DNA of 64,000 bases from Tenacibaculum pacificus (GCF_027941775.1 NZ_CP115917.1:1-64000), one strand, 5' to 3'. Shown: positions 1-9,495, counted from the stretch's first letter. The notes: generated by a model not told the origin, from the sequence alone. Numbers and translations: made by a program.

Positions 1-959
1 AATTTGTTGATTTTAATTTAGTTGTCTGTTACAAAAATACAGTTATTCAGGGTTATCAACAGTAATTAACAATGCTTTTTTAACGATTCTTAATAAAGTG
101 TTAAAAATCAATTAATTAACAATATTCATTAAATGTTAACAAATACTAGTATCTTTTTAAAACTTTTTTTGGTTATTAAATTATTTTTTACAATACTCGA
201 ATAGGTATTAAATATGCAACTTTTTTTATGATTTTATAATAAACATTTATCAACATAAAATTAACCTCTTGTTAACAATATAGGTCTCATTAGATATTAA
301 GAATTAACAGTTAATAACAGTTAATAAGTATTGTTAACAAGTAATATAAATATCTAATAATCAAACAAATGAACACCTAATAAAATGTTAACTATTTTTA
401 ATAAGTCATATAAACAAAAATTATACCTTTTATTTATTGTAGCTATTAACACACTATAATAACAATCATATTTATTTTTAAAATTTAAAGAAAAGATTTA
501 TATAATATAGTAAATGTTAATAACCTAAAACTTAATAGAAATTAAGAATTTATTTTATCAATAGAATCAATTATAAAAAAGGACAATAATTATATAAATT
601 GTTTTTATATATATTTGCAGTATAATTCTGTTAACTATATAACGTAATATTCCTTCTCCATTAACAGAAATTATATTTTACAACTTTATTAAATGAATTC
701 TATAAATTTCATTTAGCAATTATCAACAGTTGTAAAAAAAATAAAAAATTCGATATTTTTTGTAGATTAATTACTCAACTTCTTTTCAATTTTCAAATTA
801 TTTTTATTTGTATAAAGAAGATTGGTTATTAAAAAAAAGAATATATCATCAATAATAAAATTTCACCTAATTAAGAATAAATTGATAACAGTTATTTAAT
901 AATAAATACCGTTAATTTATTTGTAAATTGGTGATAATTAACAATAAGACGAAAGATTA
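1..959. other. Long AT-rich non-coding region, candidate replication origin (oriC)
   Basis: No credible coding sequence is present in 959 bases. The stretch has three exact copies of TTATCAACA, all on the plus strand (53-61, 247-255, 720-728), each one base from the DnaA-box consensus TTATCCACA. It also has three TGTTAACA palindromes (134-141, 270-277, 332-339) and many partial gttaac/ttaaca words. Long A/T tracts resemble a DNA-unwinding element. Clustered DnaA-like boxes in an AT-rich gene-free stretch are the usual look of a bacterial origin. The origin assignment is inference: dnaA is not in view, and the left part may continue outside the window. It could instead be an unusually long regulatory region for the following rnr gene. 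Confidence 0.4.
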
Positions 960-3176
960 ATGACTAGAAAGAAAAAAATATATAAAAAAAAGGGAAAAGT
1001 AATTAAAGACTTAACCTTAAAGATTTTCAAAATATTAAAAGAAGACACTTCAAAAACATATAATTACAAACAGATTGCAAGTAAAATGGATATTTCTGAT
1101 TCTGACGGAAAAAGCCAAGTACTTAAAAAATTAGTAGAACTACACGAAACAAAAAAAATTAAAGAAATTGATAGAGGTAAGTATCAAATTAATGAAGATC
1201 GTAAATATCATATCGGTACATTAGATTTAACATCAACAGGAAATGCATATTTTATGTCTGATGATTTTGAAAATGATATTTTTATTCCAGCAATAAATTT
1301 AGGTAAAGGATTACATCAAGATACCGTAAAAGTTTTTGTTTACAATAAAAGAAGATCTTCTAAATTAGAAGCTGAAGTTGTTGAAATAATTGAACGTAAA
1401 AAAACAGAATTTGTAGGTATTTTACAAATGAATAAAACTTTTGGCTTTGTAATTCCTGATAATCAAAAAATGCCTGTTGATTTATTTATATCTCAAAATA
1501 AATTAAATGGTGCACAAGACGGAGAAAAAGTAGTTGTACAAATGACCGATTGGCCAGAAAACTCTAAAAACCCGTTTGGAAAAATTACTCAAGTTTTAGG
1601 AAAACCTGGCGAACACGAAACTGAAATTCATTCTATTTTATTAGAATATGGCTTGCCTTACGAATTTCCTGAAGAAGTAGAAAAAGAAGCAGAAAATTTA
1701 CCTATTGAAATTACTGAAAACGAAATTTCAAAAAGAAGAGATATGCGTAAAGATTTAACCTTTACCATTGACCCAAAAGATGCTAAAGATTTTGATGATG
1801 CATTATCATTTACAAAATTAGAAAATGGAAATTATGAAATAGGAGTTCATATTGCCGATGTTTCGCATTATTTACAACCAAAAACTATTTTAGATGATGA
1901 AGCTTATGAAAGAGCAACATCGGTTTATTTAGTTGATAGAGTAGTGCCAATGTTACCAGAAATGTTAAGTAACGGGGTTTGTTCATTACGTCCGCATGAA
2001 GAAAAATTAACTTTTTCGGCAGTTTTTGAAATGAATGAAAAAACAGAAATTGTAAATAAATGGTTTGGTAGAACGGTAACTTATTCCGATCAGCGTTTTG
2101 CTTATGAAGAAGCGCAATCAATTATTGAGAACTGTAAATTATCAGAAAATATTGAAGCCTACGAAATGCCTGTAGATATTTCAATTACTGATGAAAGTTA
2201 TCAAGTTACTCCAGAAATAGTTGAAGCTACTTTAAAACTAGATGAATTAGCCAAGAAATTACGTAAAAAACGTATGAAAGCAGGCGCAATTTCATTTGAT
2301 AGAGTAGAAGTAAAATTCGATTTAGATGAAAAAGCAAATCCTGTAGGAGTTTTCTTTAAAGAATCGAAAGATGCTAATAAACTTATTGAAGAATTTATGT
2401 TATTAGCCAATAGAAAAGTAGCCGAATTTATTGGTTTTTCTAAAGGAAAAGAAACAAAAAACACGTTTATATATCGTACACACGATGAACCAAATATTGA
2501 TAAATTAGCTTCTTTACAGAATATTATCAACAAGTTTGGGTACAAAATAGATACTGAAACAAAAGAAAAAACATCACAATCGTTAAATAAATTATTAGCT
2601 GATGTTCAAGGTAAAGGAGAAGCCAATATGGTAGAAACTTTAGCAATTCGTTCTATGAGTAAAGCAGCTTATACGACTCAAAATATTGGTCATTATGGTT
2701 TAGCTTTTGATTATTATTCGCACTTTACATCGCCAATTCGTCGTTATCCAGATGTGATGACACACCGTTTATTACAACATTATTTAGATGGCGGAACTTC
2801 TCCTAAATCAGATGAATACGAAGTAAAATGTAAGCACTCTTCACAAATGGAAGAATTAGCTGCAAAAGCAGAGCGTTCTAGCATAAAATATATGCAAATA
2901 AAGTACATGAAAGATCATCAAGATGAAGAATTTGAAGGTGTTATTTCAGGAGTTACTGAATGGGGAATTTACGTAGAAATTACTTCAAATAAATGTGAAG
3001 GAATGGTTAGAATCAGAGATATAAAAGATGATTATTATACTTTTGATGAGAAACAGTATGCTATTGTAGGACAGTCATCGAACAATGTTATTCAATTAGG
3101 AGATAAAGTTGTTGTAAGAGTTAAAAATACTGATTTAGAGCGTAAACATTTAGATTTTCATTTAGTTTCACATTAA
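960..3176 (+). CDS. rnr: Ribonuclease R (3'-5' exoribonuclease)
   Basis: This 738-residue protein has the family's usual size and domain order. An N-terminal winged-helix-like region (about 10-80) is followed by cold-shock OB domains (about 80-240). The RNB catalytic domain contains the acidic motif DPKDAKDFDDA at residues 271-281, whose aspartates bind the two metal ions. A C-terminal S1 domain (about 655-738) carries the motif EGVISGVTEWGIYVE. RNase R degrades structured RNA processively from the 3' end and acts in the cytoplasm in mRNA decay and rRNA quality control. The first ATG follows the long non-coding region, and the Lys-rich start is typical of the family. A weak -7-like element (TTTATTTG, 916-923) lies 36 nt upstream. 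No neighbour shares its operon convincingly. Confidence 0.95.
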   Translation: MTRKKKIYKKKGKVIKDLTLKIFKILKEDTSKTYNYKQIASKMDISDSDGKSQVLKKLVELHETKKIKEIDRGKYQINEDRKYHIGTLDLTSTGNAYFMSDDFENDIFIPAINLGKGLHQDTVKVFVYNKRRSSKLEAEVVEIIERKKTEFVGILQMNKTFGFVIPDNQKMPVDLFISQNKLNGAQDGEKVVVQMTDWPENSKNPFGKITQVLGKPGEHETEIHSILLEYGLPYEFPEEVEKEAENLPIEITENEISKRRDMRKDLTFTIDPKDAKDFDDALSFTKLENGNYEIGVHIADVSHYLQPKTILDDEAYERATSVYLVDRVVPMLPEMLSNGVCSLRPHEEKLTFSAVFEMNEKTEIVNKWFGRTVTYSDQRFAYEEAQSIIENCKLSENIEAYEMPVDISITDESYQVTPEIVEATLKLDELAKKLRKKRMKAGAISFDRVEVKFDLDEKANPVGVFFKESKDANKLIEEFMLLANRKVAEFIGFSKGKETKNTFIYRTHDEPNIDKLASLQNIINKFGYKIDTETKEKTSQSLNKLLADVQGKGEANMVETLAIRSMSKAAYTTQNIGHYGLAFDYYSHFTSPIRRYPDVMTHRLLQHYLDGGTSPKSDEYEVKCKHSSQMEELAAKAERSSIKYMQIKYMKDHQDEEFEGVISGVTEWGIYVEITSNKCEGMVRIRDIKDDYYTFDEKQYAIVGQSSNNVIQLGDKVVVRVKNTDLERKHLDFHLVSH

Positions 3177-3263
3177 TTTATAGCAATTGTCACAATAAAA
3201 TATAGTATTTGTCTTTATAGTATTGGTATAATTATTCAACGTATCAAGTAACTAACAACAATT

Positions 3264-3944
3264 ATGATTAAAAAAATAATATTTTTAAGTTTGATTTTGA
3301 TGCCATTTTTATCAACTGCTCAAACAACAGTAACAAAAAAACTAGGAGAATTTTCTATAGTGAAAGTGTTTAATGGTATTGATGTCGTATTAGTAAAATC
3401 GACAGAAAATAAAATTATTATTACAGGAGAAAAAGCAGAAAAGGTAACTGTAAAAAGTAAAAATAATACCTTAAAAATATCTTTAAAATTTCCTGAAACT
3501 ATAGCTGATAATAAGGTTAAAATAACACTTTATTATGAATCAATATTACAAATAATTGACGCTAATGAAGGTGCTGTTGTTACTGGGAAAGATATTGAAC
3601 AACCAACAATTGAAATAAAAGCACAAGAAGGTGCTTTTATAAACATGGTTGTTAAGGTGAAACATTTAAAGGTAAAAAGTTCATCAGGTGCTGTTGTAAA
3701 GCTCTCAGGTTCTGCTAAAAATCAAAATGTGGAGGCTAATTTAGGAGGCATGTATCACGGATATAATTTATCTATTACCGATTTAAACTATATTCGTGCA
3801 GGTTCAGGCTCTAAAGTAGAAGTACAATCTGGTGAAACATTAGATGCTAAAGTTTCTTTTGGAGGTTCTATTTTTTATAAAGGAACTCCCGAAATTTTAA
3901 AAGAGAAAAAAGTAATTGGAGGAGTAATTGAACACAGAATTTAA
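3264..3944 (+). CDS. Secreted GIN-domain (DUF2807) protein
   Basis: This 226-residue protein starts with a signal peptide (IIFLSLILMPFLSTAQ, cleavage near residue 20). The rest is a repetitive beta-rich chain with alternating short strands and Ser/Gly/Val-rich turns, such as VKVKHLKVKSSSGAVVKLSG, as in the head GIN domain (DUF2807) found in many Bacteroidetes exported proteins. This fold is a right-handed beta-helix annotated as a putative autotransporter adhesin, but no biochemical role is established. It is predicted to be periplasmic or surface exposed. The gene lies 87 nt after rnr and 33 nt before tatA, which has its own promoter, so it is probably a separate unit. Family assignment is by pattern recognition. 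Confidence 0.75.
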   Translation: MIKKIIFLSLILMPFLSTAQTTVTKKLGEFSIVKVFNGIDVVLVKSTENKIIITGEKAEKVTVKSKNNTLKISLKFPETIADNKVKITLYYESILQIIDANEGAVVTGKDIEQPTIEIKAQEGAFINMVVKVKHLKVKSSSGAVVKLSGSAKNQNVEANLGGMYHGYNLSITDLNYIRAGSGSKVEVQSGETLDAKVSFGGSIFYKGTPEILKEKKVIGGVIEHRI

Positions 3945-3957
3945 TTTAGTATATTTG
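3928..3957 (+). promoter_or_regulatory. Bacteroidetes-type promoter for tatA
   Basis: A TTG at 3928-3930 is separated by 19 nt from TATATTTG at 3950-3957, which matches the Bacteroidetes sigma-ABfr consensus (TTTG, about 19-21 nt, TAnnTTTG). The tatA start codon lies 20 nt downstream. The element overlaps the last codons of the preceding gene. Confidence 0.6.
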
Positions 3958-3977
3958 TACTGTAAAATTTAATTAAA

Positions 3978-4178
3978 ATGATTTCACTTACTATAGTTTT
4001 AGGAATGATTGGACCATGGCAAATAGCCATTGTAGTTGCATTAGTTTTATTAATGTTTGGAGGTAAAAAAATTCCAGAATTAATGAAAGGTTTAGGTACA
4101 GGTATCAAAGAATTTAAAGATGCTACCAAAATCGAAGAAGATGAAGAGACAAAAGAAAATACTGAAAATAAAAAATAA
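3978..4178 (+). CDS. tatA: Sec-independent protein translocase subunit TatA/TatE
   Basis: This 66-residue protein has the TatA layout. A short periplasmic N-terminus and one transmembrane helix (about 10-27, GPWQIAIVVALVLLMFGGKK) are followed by the FGGKKIPEL hinge. An amphipathic helix (GLGTGIKEFKDA) and an acidic Glu/Lys-rich tail complete it. TatA oligomers form the pore that passes folded twin-arginine substrates through the inner membrane, recruited by TatC. No tatC is in the window. A clear promoter stands just upstream and a strong terminator follows at 4201-4229, so it appears monocistronic. Confidence 0.93.
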   Translation: MISLTIVLGMIGPWQIAIVVALVLLMFGGKKIPELMKGLGTGIKEFKDATKIEEDEETKENTENKK

Positions 4179-4200
4179 GTATTTTTAATTATATATAAAA

Positions 4201-4229
4201 AACCGAAACTATTAAGTTTCGGTTTTTTT
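4201..4229. terminator. Bidirectional intrinsic terminator
   Basis: A perfect 10-bp stem (AACCGAAACT, loop ATTA, AGTTTCGGTT) is followed by a T run on the plus strand and preceded by an A run. It can stop both tatA and the convergent ybjQ unit. Confidence 0.85.
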
Positions 4230-4246
4230 ATGTTTAATTTTTAGAG

Positions 4247-4564
4247 TTAAAATTTAATTGCCGTTCCCGAGGCTGTTACCATTAGCATTCCGCCATTTGG
4301 TCCTACGGTTTCATAATCTAAATCGACACCAACAATAGCGTCTGCACCTAAAGATTTAGCTCTTTCTTGCATTTCTTGTAAAGATGTATCTTTTGCTTCT
4401 CGCAATACTTTTTCATATGAACTAGAACGTCCACCAACAATATCTCTAATTCCTGCAAAAAAATCTTTAATAAAATTTGCTCCAATAATTGTTTCACCAG
4501 TAACAATTCCTAAATACTCTTTAGCTGGTTTATTTTCGATGTTAGGTGTTGTAGTTATAATCAT
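4247..4564 (-). CDS. YbjQ/UPF0145 family protein
   Basis: This 105-residue protein is the full length of the UPF0145 (YbjQ) family. It shows the recognisable segments [28 protein letters not shown], and [17 protein letters not shown] followed by a glycine-rich strand. The family forms small pentameric dodecin-like rings. It is sometimes called heavy-metal-binding, but the function is not established. It is the second gene after the SPFH protein, with only 4 nt between them, so the two are almost surely co-transcribed. A role together with the membrane-scaffold protein is plausible but only inferred. Confidence 0.85.
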   Translation of the reverse strand: MIITTTPNIENKPAKEYLGIVTGETIIGANFIKDFFAGIRDIVGGRSSSYEKVLREAKDTSLQEMQERAKSLGADAIVGVDLDYETVGPNGGMLMVTASGTAIKF

Positions 4565-4568
4565 AATA

Positions 4569-5495
4569 TTATGCGTCTTTTTTAAGATTCTTACTTTCCT
4601 TCATGCTTTCGCCTATTTGATTTGTAGCTGCAAAACTAGCTACCATATCATTTAACATAGAACTTGCTGCATTCGGGTTATTTGGAAGTAAAATTAGGTT
4701 ACTATTTGTATCAGCCCCAATAGATTGTAAGGTATCGTAATGTTGTGTAATTACAATTAATGCCGATGCTTCTTGTGAGTTTATACCTGCTCTGTTTAAA
4801 ACTTCTACTGATTCTTCTAAACCACGAGCAATTTCTCTACGCTGATCGGCAATACCTTTTCCTTGTAAACGTTTACTTTCTGCTTCTGCTTTGGCTCTTT
4901 CAACAATTAAAATACGTTGTGCATCACCTTCATATTGAGCAGCTGTTTTTTCTCTATCAGCAGCATTAATACGGTTCATAGCTTCTTTTACCTGTGCATC
5001 AGGATCAATATCGGTAACTAATGTTTTAATGATATCATATCCATAAGTCATCATTGCTTCATTTAATTCTGATTTTACAGCAATTGCAATATCATCTTTT
5101 TTCAAGAAAACATCATCTAATATCATTTTAGGAACTTCCGCACGAACTACATCAAAAACATACGAAGTAATTTGATCGTGAGGATAATCTAACTTATAAA
5201 ATGAATCATATACTTTTTCTTTAATAACCTTATATTGAACAGATACTTTTAGTTTTACAAAAACATTATCCAATGTTTTTGTTTCAATAATTACATCTAA
5301 TTGCTGAATTTTTAAACTTAATTTTCCTGAAATTTTATCGACTAACGGAATTTTTAAATGTAAACCTGATTGACGAATACTATGGAATTTACCAAAACGT
5401 TCTAGAATAGCCGCAGATTGTTGTTTAACTGTAAAAAATGATTTGAAGAAAATAAATAATCCAATAAGTATTATTGGATACAAATAATTAAACAT
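4569..5495 (-). CDS. SPFH/Band 7 (stomatin/prohibitin-like) membrane protein
   Basis: This 308-residue protein has one N-terminal membrane helix ([18 protein letters not shown]). A Band 7 domain follows, with typical segments [20 protein letters not shown] and SVQYKVI. Then comes a helical region rich in Ala, Glu and Arg ([40 protein letters not shown]). Proteins of this type assemble into membrane-associated rings or microdomains that scaffold proteases and other membrane proteins. The length and helical tail match the stomatin-like group rather than HflC. It is followed within 4 nt by the YbjQ gene. Confidence 0.88.
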   Translation of the reverse strand: MFNYLYPIILIGLFIFFKSFFTVKQQSAAILERFGKFHSIRQSGLHLKIPLVDKISGKLSLKIQQLDVIIETKTLDNVFVKLKVSVQYKVIKEKVYDSFYKLDYPHDQITSYVFDVVRAEVPKMILDDVFLKKDDIAIAVKSELNEAMMTYGYDIIKTLVTDIDPDAQVKEAMNRINAADREKTAAQYEGDAQRILIVERAKAEAESKRLQGKGIADQRREIARGLEESVEVLNRAGINSQEASALIVITQHYDTLQSIGADTNSNLILLPNNPNAASSMLNDMVASFAATNQIGESMKESKNLKKDA

Positions 5496-5600
5496 AGTTT
5501 TAATTTTTTTAGTTAGTAATTTTTTTATAAAGATACAGAAAGAAGTAGCTAACTACAAGACGCTTTTTTTTTAAAATGTTACATTTTTTTCTTTTAAAGG

Positions 5601-5608
5601 TATATTTG
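5601..5608 (+). promoter_or_regulatory. Promoter -7 element for the DoxX-like gene
   Basis: TATATTTG matches TAnnTTTG exactly and lies 15 nt before the ATG at 5624. It shows that the upstream in-frame ATG at 5576 is not the start. Confidence 0.5.
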
Positions 5609-5623
5609 CTTAAAATCAATTTT

Positions 5624-6022
5624 ATGGAAATTATTAAACAACACGGAGCAGAAATTTTAATTTTACTTTTTTTAATTGTAACTTTTTTACAGTCGGGTGT
5701 AGATAAAGTTTCCGATTGGAATGGTAATGTTTCTTTTATTAAAGATCATTTTAAAAATACGCCTTTAAAAAATTTAGTCCCACTTTTATTAATGATAATT
5801 GTAGTGATGGAATTAATTGCTGGAGCTTTTATGTTTATCGGAATTTTTAATTTAATTACTATGGGAGATGGTGATTTAGCTTTACTAGGAGTTCAAATAG
5901 CAGCACTTTGTTTAATTTTTCTTTTGATAGGTCAAAGACTTGCAAAAGATTATCAAGGAGCAATGTCATTAGGAGTTTATTTTATAGTAACAATTTTAGG
6001 AATGCATTTGTTAAGTAACTAA
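5624..6022 (+). CDS. DoxX-like integral membrane protein
   Basis: This 132-residue protein has four predicted membrane helices: AEILILLFLIVTFLQSGVDK, the VPLLLMIIVVMELIAGAFMF region, a segment around LLGVQIAALCLIFLLIG, and a C-terminal helix near YFIVTILGMHLL. The phrase FLQSGVDKVSDW after helix 1 is typical of DoxX/DoxD-like proteins, a broad family of small membrane proteins of uncertain function, sometimes linked to redox or quinone chemistry. The start is set at 5624 because an exact -7 promoter element sits between it and the more distal ATG at 5576. It is a single-gene unit ending at a terminator. Confidence 0.7.
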   Translation: MEIIKQHGAEILILLFLIVTFLQSGVDKVSDWNGNVSFIKDHFKNTPLKNLVPLLLMIIVVMELIAGAFMFIGIFNLITMGDGDLALLGVQIAALCLIFLLIGQRLAKDYQGAMSLGVYFIVTILGMHLLSN

Positions 6023-6062
6023 AATCTATAGTAAAATAATTATCAATAAATTTTAATTATAT

Positions 6063-6100
6063 AAAAAACCTCTTAAAACAGCTGTTTAAGAGGTTTTTTA
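6063..6100. terminator. Bidirectional intrinsic terminator
   Basis: An A run leads into a near-perfect inverted repeat (AACCTCTTAAAACAG / CTGTTTAAGAGGTT, one bulged A) followed by a T run. It lies between the DoxX-like gene and the convergent methyltransferase gene. Confidence 0.8.
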
Positions 6101-6163
6101 TTTTTAATAATGCAAATGTGTATTTAATTATTTTAAATACATAAAAATATATTTAAAATAATT

Positions 6164-7021
6164 TTAATTGTTTTTTATCAAAAAAATTAAAGAAGAATAC
6201 TCTCCATTTTTATTTGCTTTTATATTTGATGTTAATCCTGTAAAAAAAGCACTAATTGGTTTTGATGTATTATTTTTATATTTTTCTGATAATAAAGAAA
6301 CATAAAAAGCATCAAATTTCATTGGAAGTATTTTTATTACTTTCATATCAATATCAGCAAATAATTTACAAATTGAAATTTTAGAAAAATGCCATAAATG
6401 TCTTGGAACATCATAAGCAGCCCAAAATTCTTTATATTTTTTCGCATCGTAACTTTTATAATTTGGTACTGCAATAATTAAAACACCATTTGGTTTTAAT
6501 AATTTTTTTAATTGATTTATATATTCAATTAAATTAGGAATATGCTCTAAAACATGCCAAAGAGAAATAACATCAAATTGTTCTCCTTTATAGTCTGAAA
6601 TATCTTCTTGAAGCTCAATATTTTTTTTTGAAGCAAAGTTTCTAGCTTTTTCCGATGGTTCAACTCCTGATACTTTCCAATTATTTTCTTTACAAACTTT
6701 TAAAAAATCACCCGTACCAGCACCTACATCTAAAATTGTTTTTTCTTCGGATTTAAAAGAATTTATCAATTTTAATTTTTGTTTTAAAGTATGATTTTTT
6801 ACTACTTGGTAAACTTTATCAAAAACACTTTTTTTACTATCAGTATGCGAAATATACGCATCACTTACATAGTAATTTTCTAAATTTTGAGGAACAGGCG
6901 AAGTAACAAGCATATCATATTTTTTGTTATACATTACCTCATAACTTTCATCAGAAACTGTATGATCGATACAATTTAGTAATGGTGTAAGATTTTTGTA
7001 AAGCTCTTTTGTTGTTTCCAA
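6164..7021 (-). CDS. Class I SAM-dependent methyltransferase
   Basis: This 285-residue protein carries a Rossmann-type methyltransferase core at about residues 90-200. Motif I reads ILDVGAGTGDFLKVC, motif II is VSGVEPSEKA, and the motif IV region is FDVISLWHVLEHIPN, with NGVLIIAVPNY later. This matches the Methyltransf_23/UbiG-like group. The substrate cannot be deduced. The N-terminal 90 residues, including VTSPVPQNLENYYVSD and YISHTDSK, are shared with methyltransferases often seen in surface-polysaccharide contexts, but no such genes are nearby. A terminator separates it from mnmG upstream, so it is likely transcribed on its own. Confidence 0.82.
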   Translation of the reverse strand: METTKELYKNLTPLLNCIDHTVSDESYEVMYNKKYDMLVTSPVPQNLENYYVSDAYISHTDSKKSVFDKVYQVVKNHTLKQKLKLINSFKSEEKTILDVGAGTGDFLKVCKENNWKVSGVEPSEKARNFASKKNIELQEDISDYKGEQFDVISLWHVLEHIPNLIEYINQLKKLLKPNGVLIIAVPNYKSYDAKKYKEFWAAYDVPRHLWHFSKISICKLFADIDMKVIKILPMKFDAFYVSLLSEKYKNNTSKPISAFFTGLTSNIKANKNGEYSSLIFLIKNN

Positions 7022-7087
7022 TTTTTTATTTTTTATGATGTTCTAAGCTAAATATTGATGCTTTATTATTGCAATAATACGTAAAAA

Positions 7088-7114
7088 AAAACGCTCCATA
7101 TGGAACGTTTTTTT
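7088..7114 (-). terminator. Intrinsic terminator downstream of mnmG
   Basis: The palindrome around AACGCTCCATATGGAACGTT (one mismatch) is flanked by an A run and a T run. It lies between the mnmG stop and the methyltransferase gene, in the direction of mnmG transcription. Confidence 0.65.
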
Positions 7115-7135
7115 ATCAAAATAATTTTTATTTTA

Positions 7136-9013
7136 TTACCTTCCCATGTAAACTAATAAAACAGAAATATCACTTGGTGATACACCACTTATTCTACTAG
7201 CTTGTGATATTGAAGTTGGTTGAATTTTCGTTAATTTCTCTCTAGCTTCACGTGATAATGAATGTACTTTACTAAAATCAAATTTAGCAGGAATTTTAAC
7301 ATTTTCTAATCGGTTTAATTTATCGGCATTATTTTTTTCTTTTTCAATATAACCAGAATATTTTAAGTGAATTTCAACTTGTTCAATTATTTCTTGATCC
7401 ATATCATTTTCTTGAAGATAATTTTCTAGTTTTTCAATAACTCTAAAATCATTAAATGATAATTGTGGTCTTGTGGCTATTTTAAATAATTTAACTGATT
7501 GATTAATTAAACTAAGTCCTTTGCTTTCTAAAATAGGATTTATCTCTTCTTGTTTAACACTTAAATTTTCAACAAATTTAACAAGAGCGGCTGTTTTAAT
7601 TCTCTTATTTGTTACTCTGTCTAATCTTTCTTTAGATGCTAAACCAAGATTATAAGCTATTTCTGTTAAACGTAAATCAGCGTTATCTTGTCTTAATAAA
7701 GTTCTATATTCAGCACGAGAAGTAAACATTCTGTAAGGTTCTTCTGTTCCTTTTGTAATTAAATCATCAATTAAAACTCCAATATAAGCCTCACTTCTTT
7801 TTAAGATAAAAGGCCCTTTATTTTGAGTTTTTAAAGCCGCATTTACACCCGCCATTAAACCTTGTGCAGCAGCTTCTTCGTAACCAGTGGTTCCGTTAAT
7901 TTGTCCTGCGAAAAATAAATTTTCAATTAACTTAGTTTCTAAGTTGTGTTTTAATTGTGTTGGCTGAAAGAAATCATATTCAATAGCATATCCAAAACGT
8001 AAGAATTTTACATTTTCAAAACCTGCAATATGTCGAATTGCTTTGTCTTGAATATCTTCAGGTAATGATGTAGAAAATCCGTTTACATAAATTTCTACCG
8101 TATTCCATCCTTCAGGTTCTACAAAAACTTGATGACGATCTTTATCAGCAAAACGATCAATTTTATCTTCTACAGATGGGCAATATCTTGGTCCTGTCGA
8201 TTTAATTCTACCGTTAAACATTGGCGAACGATCAAAACCTTCACGAAGAATATCGTGTACTTTTTGATTTGTATATGTTAAATAACAAGAACGTTGTGTG
8301 GTTAATTTTTCAGTAATTGGCAAGTAAGAAAATTTCTCAGGATTTTCATCACCAGGTTGTTCTGTCATTTTAGAAAAATCTAAAGACCTTGCATCAACTC
8401 TTGGCGGAGTTCCTGTTTTCATTCTTCCAGATTCAAAACCTTTTTCAACTAAATCTTCGGTAATACCAGTTGAAGCACCTTCACCAGCTCTACCACCGCC
8501 GAATGTTTTTTCACCAATATGGATTAATCCATTTAAAAAAGTACCTGCAGTAATAATTACTGTTTTGGCTTTTATTTCTAAACCTAAGGCTGTTTTTACG
8601 CCAATAATTTTATTTTCATCAAAAATTAATCCGTTAACGGCATCTTGATAAAAATCTAAATTATCGGTTTTTTCAAGCATATTTCTCCAACATTCTGCAA
8701 ATTGCATTCTGTCAGATTGCGCTCTAGGACTCCACATTGCAGGTCCTTTCGATTTGTTAAGCATCTTAAATTGAATAGCTGTTTTATCGGTTACAATTCC
8801 ACTGTAACCTCCTAACGCATCAATTTCTCTTACTATTTGTCCTTTCGCAATACCACCCATGGCTGGGTTACAGCTCATTTGAGCAATATTTTGAAGATTC
8901 ATTGTTATTAGTAATGTATGTGCCCCCATATTGGCACTTGCTGCGGCAGCTTCACTACCAGCATGTCCACCACCTACTACAATTACATCGTATGTTGTAT
9001 TAAATAAACTCAT
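7136..9013 (-). CDS. mnmG: tRNA uridine-5-carboxymethylaminomethyl(34) synthesis enzyme MnmG
   Basis: This 625-residue protein is full length. The N-terminal FAD-binding fingerprint VIVVGGGHAGSEAAAASA is followed by CNPAMGGIAKGQIVREIDAL, a MnmG signature. GTFLNGLIHIGEK, the FAGQINGTTGYEEAAAQG FAD motif and a C-terminal helical domain ending in SGVSPSDISVLLVYMGR complete it. With MnmE it installs the cmnm5 group on U34 of several tRNAs in the cytoplasm. It follows ybeY by 29 nt in the same direction. The gap holds a small hairpin (9023-9040) without a clear T run in this direction, so read-through from ybeY is likely. Confidence 0.97.
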   Translation of the reverse strand: MSLFNTTYDVIVVGGGHAGSEAAAASANMGAHTLLITMNLQNIAQMSCNPAMGGIAKGQIVREIDALGGYSGIVTDKTAIQFKMLNKSKGPAMWSPRAQSDRMQFAECWRNMLEKTDNLDFYQDAVNGLIFDENKIIGVKTALGLEIKAKTVIITAGTFLNGLIHIGEKTFGGGRAGEGASTGITEDLVEKGFESGRMKTGTPPRVDARSLDFSKMTEQPGDENPEKFSYLPITEKLTTQRSCYLTYTNQKVHDILREGFDRSPMFNGRIKSTGPRYCPSVEDKIDRFADKDRHQVFVEPEGWNTVEIYVNGFSTSLPEDIQDKAIRHIAGFENVKFLRFGYAIEYDFFQPTQLKHNLETKLIENLFFAGQINGTTGYEEAAAQGLMAGVNAALKTQNKGPFILKRSEAYIGVLIDDLITKGTEEPYRMFTSRAEYRTLLRQDNADLRLTEIAYNLGLASKERLDRVTNKRIKTAALVKFVENLSVKQEEINPILESKGLSLINQSVKLFKIATRPQLSFNDFRVIEKLENYLQENDMDQEIIEQVEIHLKYSGYIEKEKNNADKLNRLENVKIPAKFDFSKVHSLSREAREKLTKIQPTSISQASRISGVSPSDISVLLVYMGR

Positions 9014-9042
9014 TTTTTAATGCTGTTCCATTAGGAACGGTT

Positions 9043-9459
9043 TTAGTTTAAATTTAAAAGTTTTAAAGAATCATTTTCTTTAGTACGCATTATTTGTTTT
9101 TCTTGATCCGTTTTATCTTTGTATTTCATGTAGTGCAATACGCCATGAATAATAACTCGGTGCAATTCATTTTCAAATAATACATCAAACTCTTTTGCAT
9201 TTTCTTTTACTCTTTCAATCGAAATAAAAATATCTCCACCAACTAATTTTCCTAAGGTATAATCGAAACTGATAATATCTGTTAAGGTATCATGTTGTAA
9301 AAACTCCACATTCATTTTATGTAAATAGGTATCATCACAAAAAACATAGTTTATTTCTCCTAATTCAAAACCTTCTTTTTCGATACAATTTAAAATCCAT
9401 TGTGCCGTTTTTTCTTCATTTTTTAGTTGAAAATCGGTTTCGTAATTAAATTCAATCAC
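9043..9459 (-). CDS. ybeY: Endoribonuclease YbeY (16S rRNA maturation)
   Basis: This 138-residue protein has the compact UPF0054 fold. The family's conserved elements are visible: NVEFLQHDTLTDIISFDY and the zinc motif region around HRVIIHGVLHYMKYKDKT. The consensus is HGxLHLxGYDH. Here the two helix histidines are kept, but the third ligand position reads Asp and the usual Gly is Lys. Bacteroidetes members commonly carry the KDK version, so the gene is probably active (family knowledge). YbeY acts in ribosome quality control and 16S 3' maturation. It lies between the DUF4175 gene (36 nt upstream) and mnmG (29 nt downstream) in a likely operon. Confidence 0.9.
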   Translation of the reverse strand: MIEFNYETDFQLKNEEKTAQWILNCIEKEGFELGEINYVFCDDTYLHKMNVEFLQHDTLTDIISFDYTLGKLVGGDIFISIERVKENAKEFDVLFENELHRVIIHGVLHYMKYKDKTDQEKQIMRTKENDSLKLLNLN

Positions 9460-9495
9460 GTTATTTTAGTTGTTTAAAAATAATATTTTTAAGTA

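Noticed and set aside
301..345. Repeated ttaacagttaataacag words as a possible CRISPR or tandem repeat
   Set aside because: The units are short, irregular and without spacers; they are part of the AT-rich origin-like stretch.
5576..5623. Upstream ATG for the DoxX-like gene
   Set aside because: An exact promoter -7 element at 5601-5608 lies between it and the ATG at 5624.
9023..9040. Small hairpin between ybeY and mnmG
   Set aside because: Short stem without a T run in the direction of transcription, so not called as a terminator.
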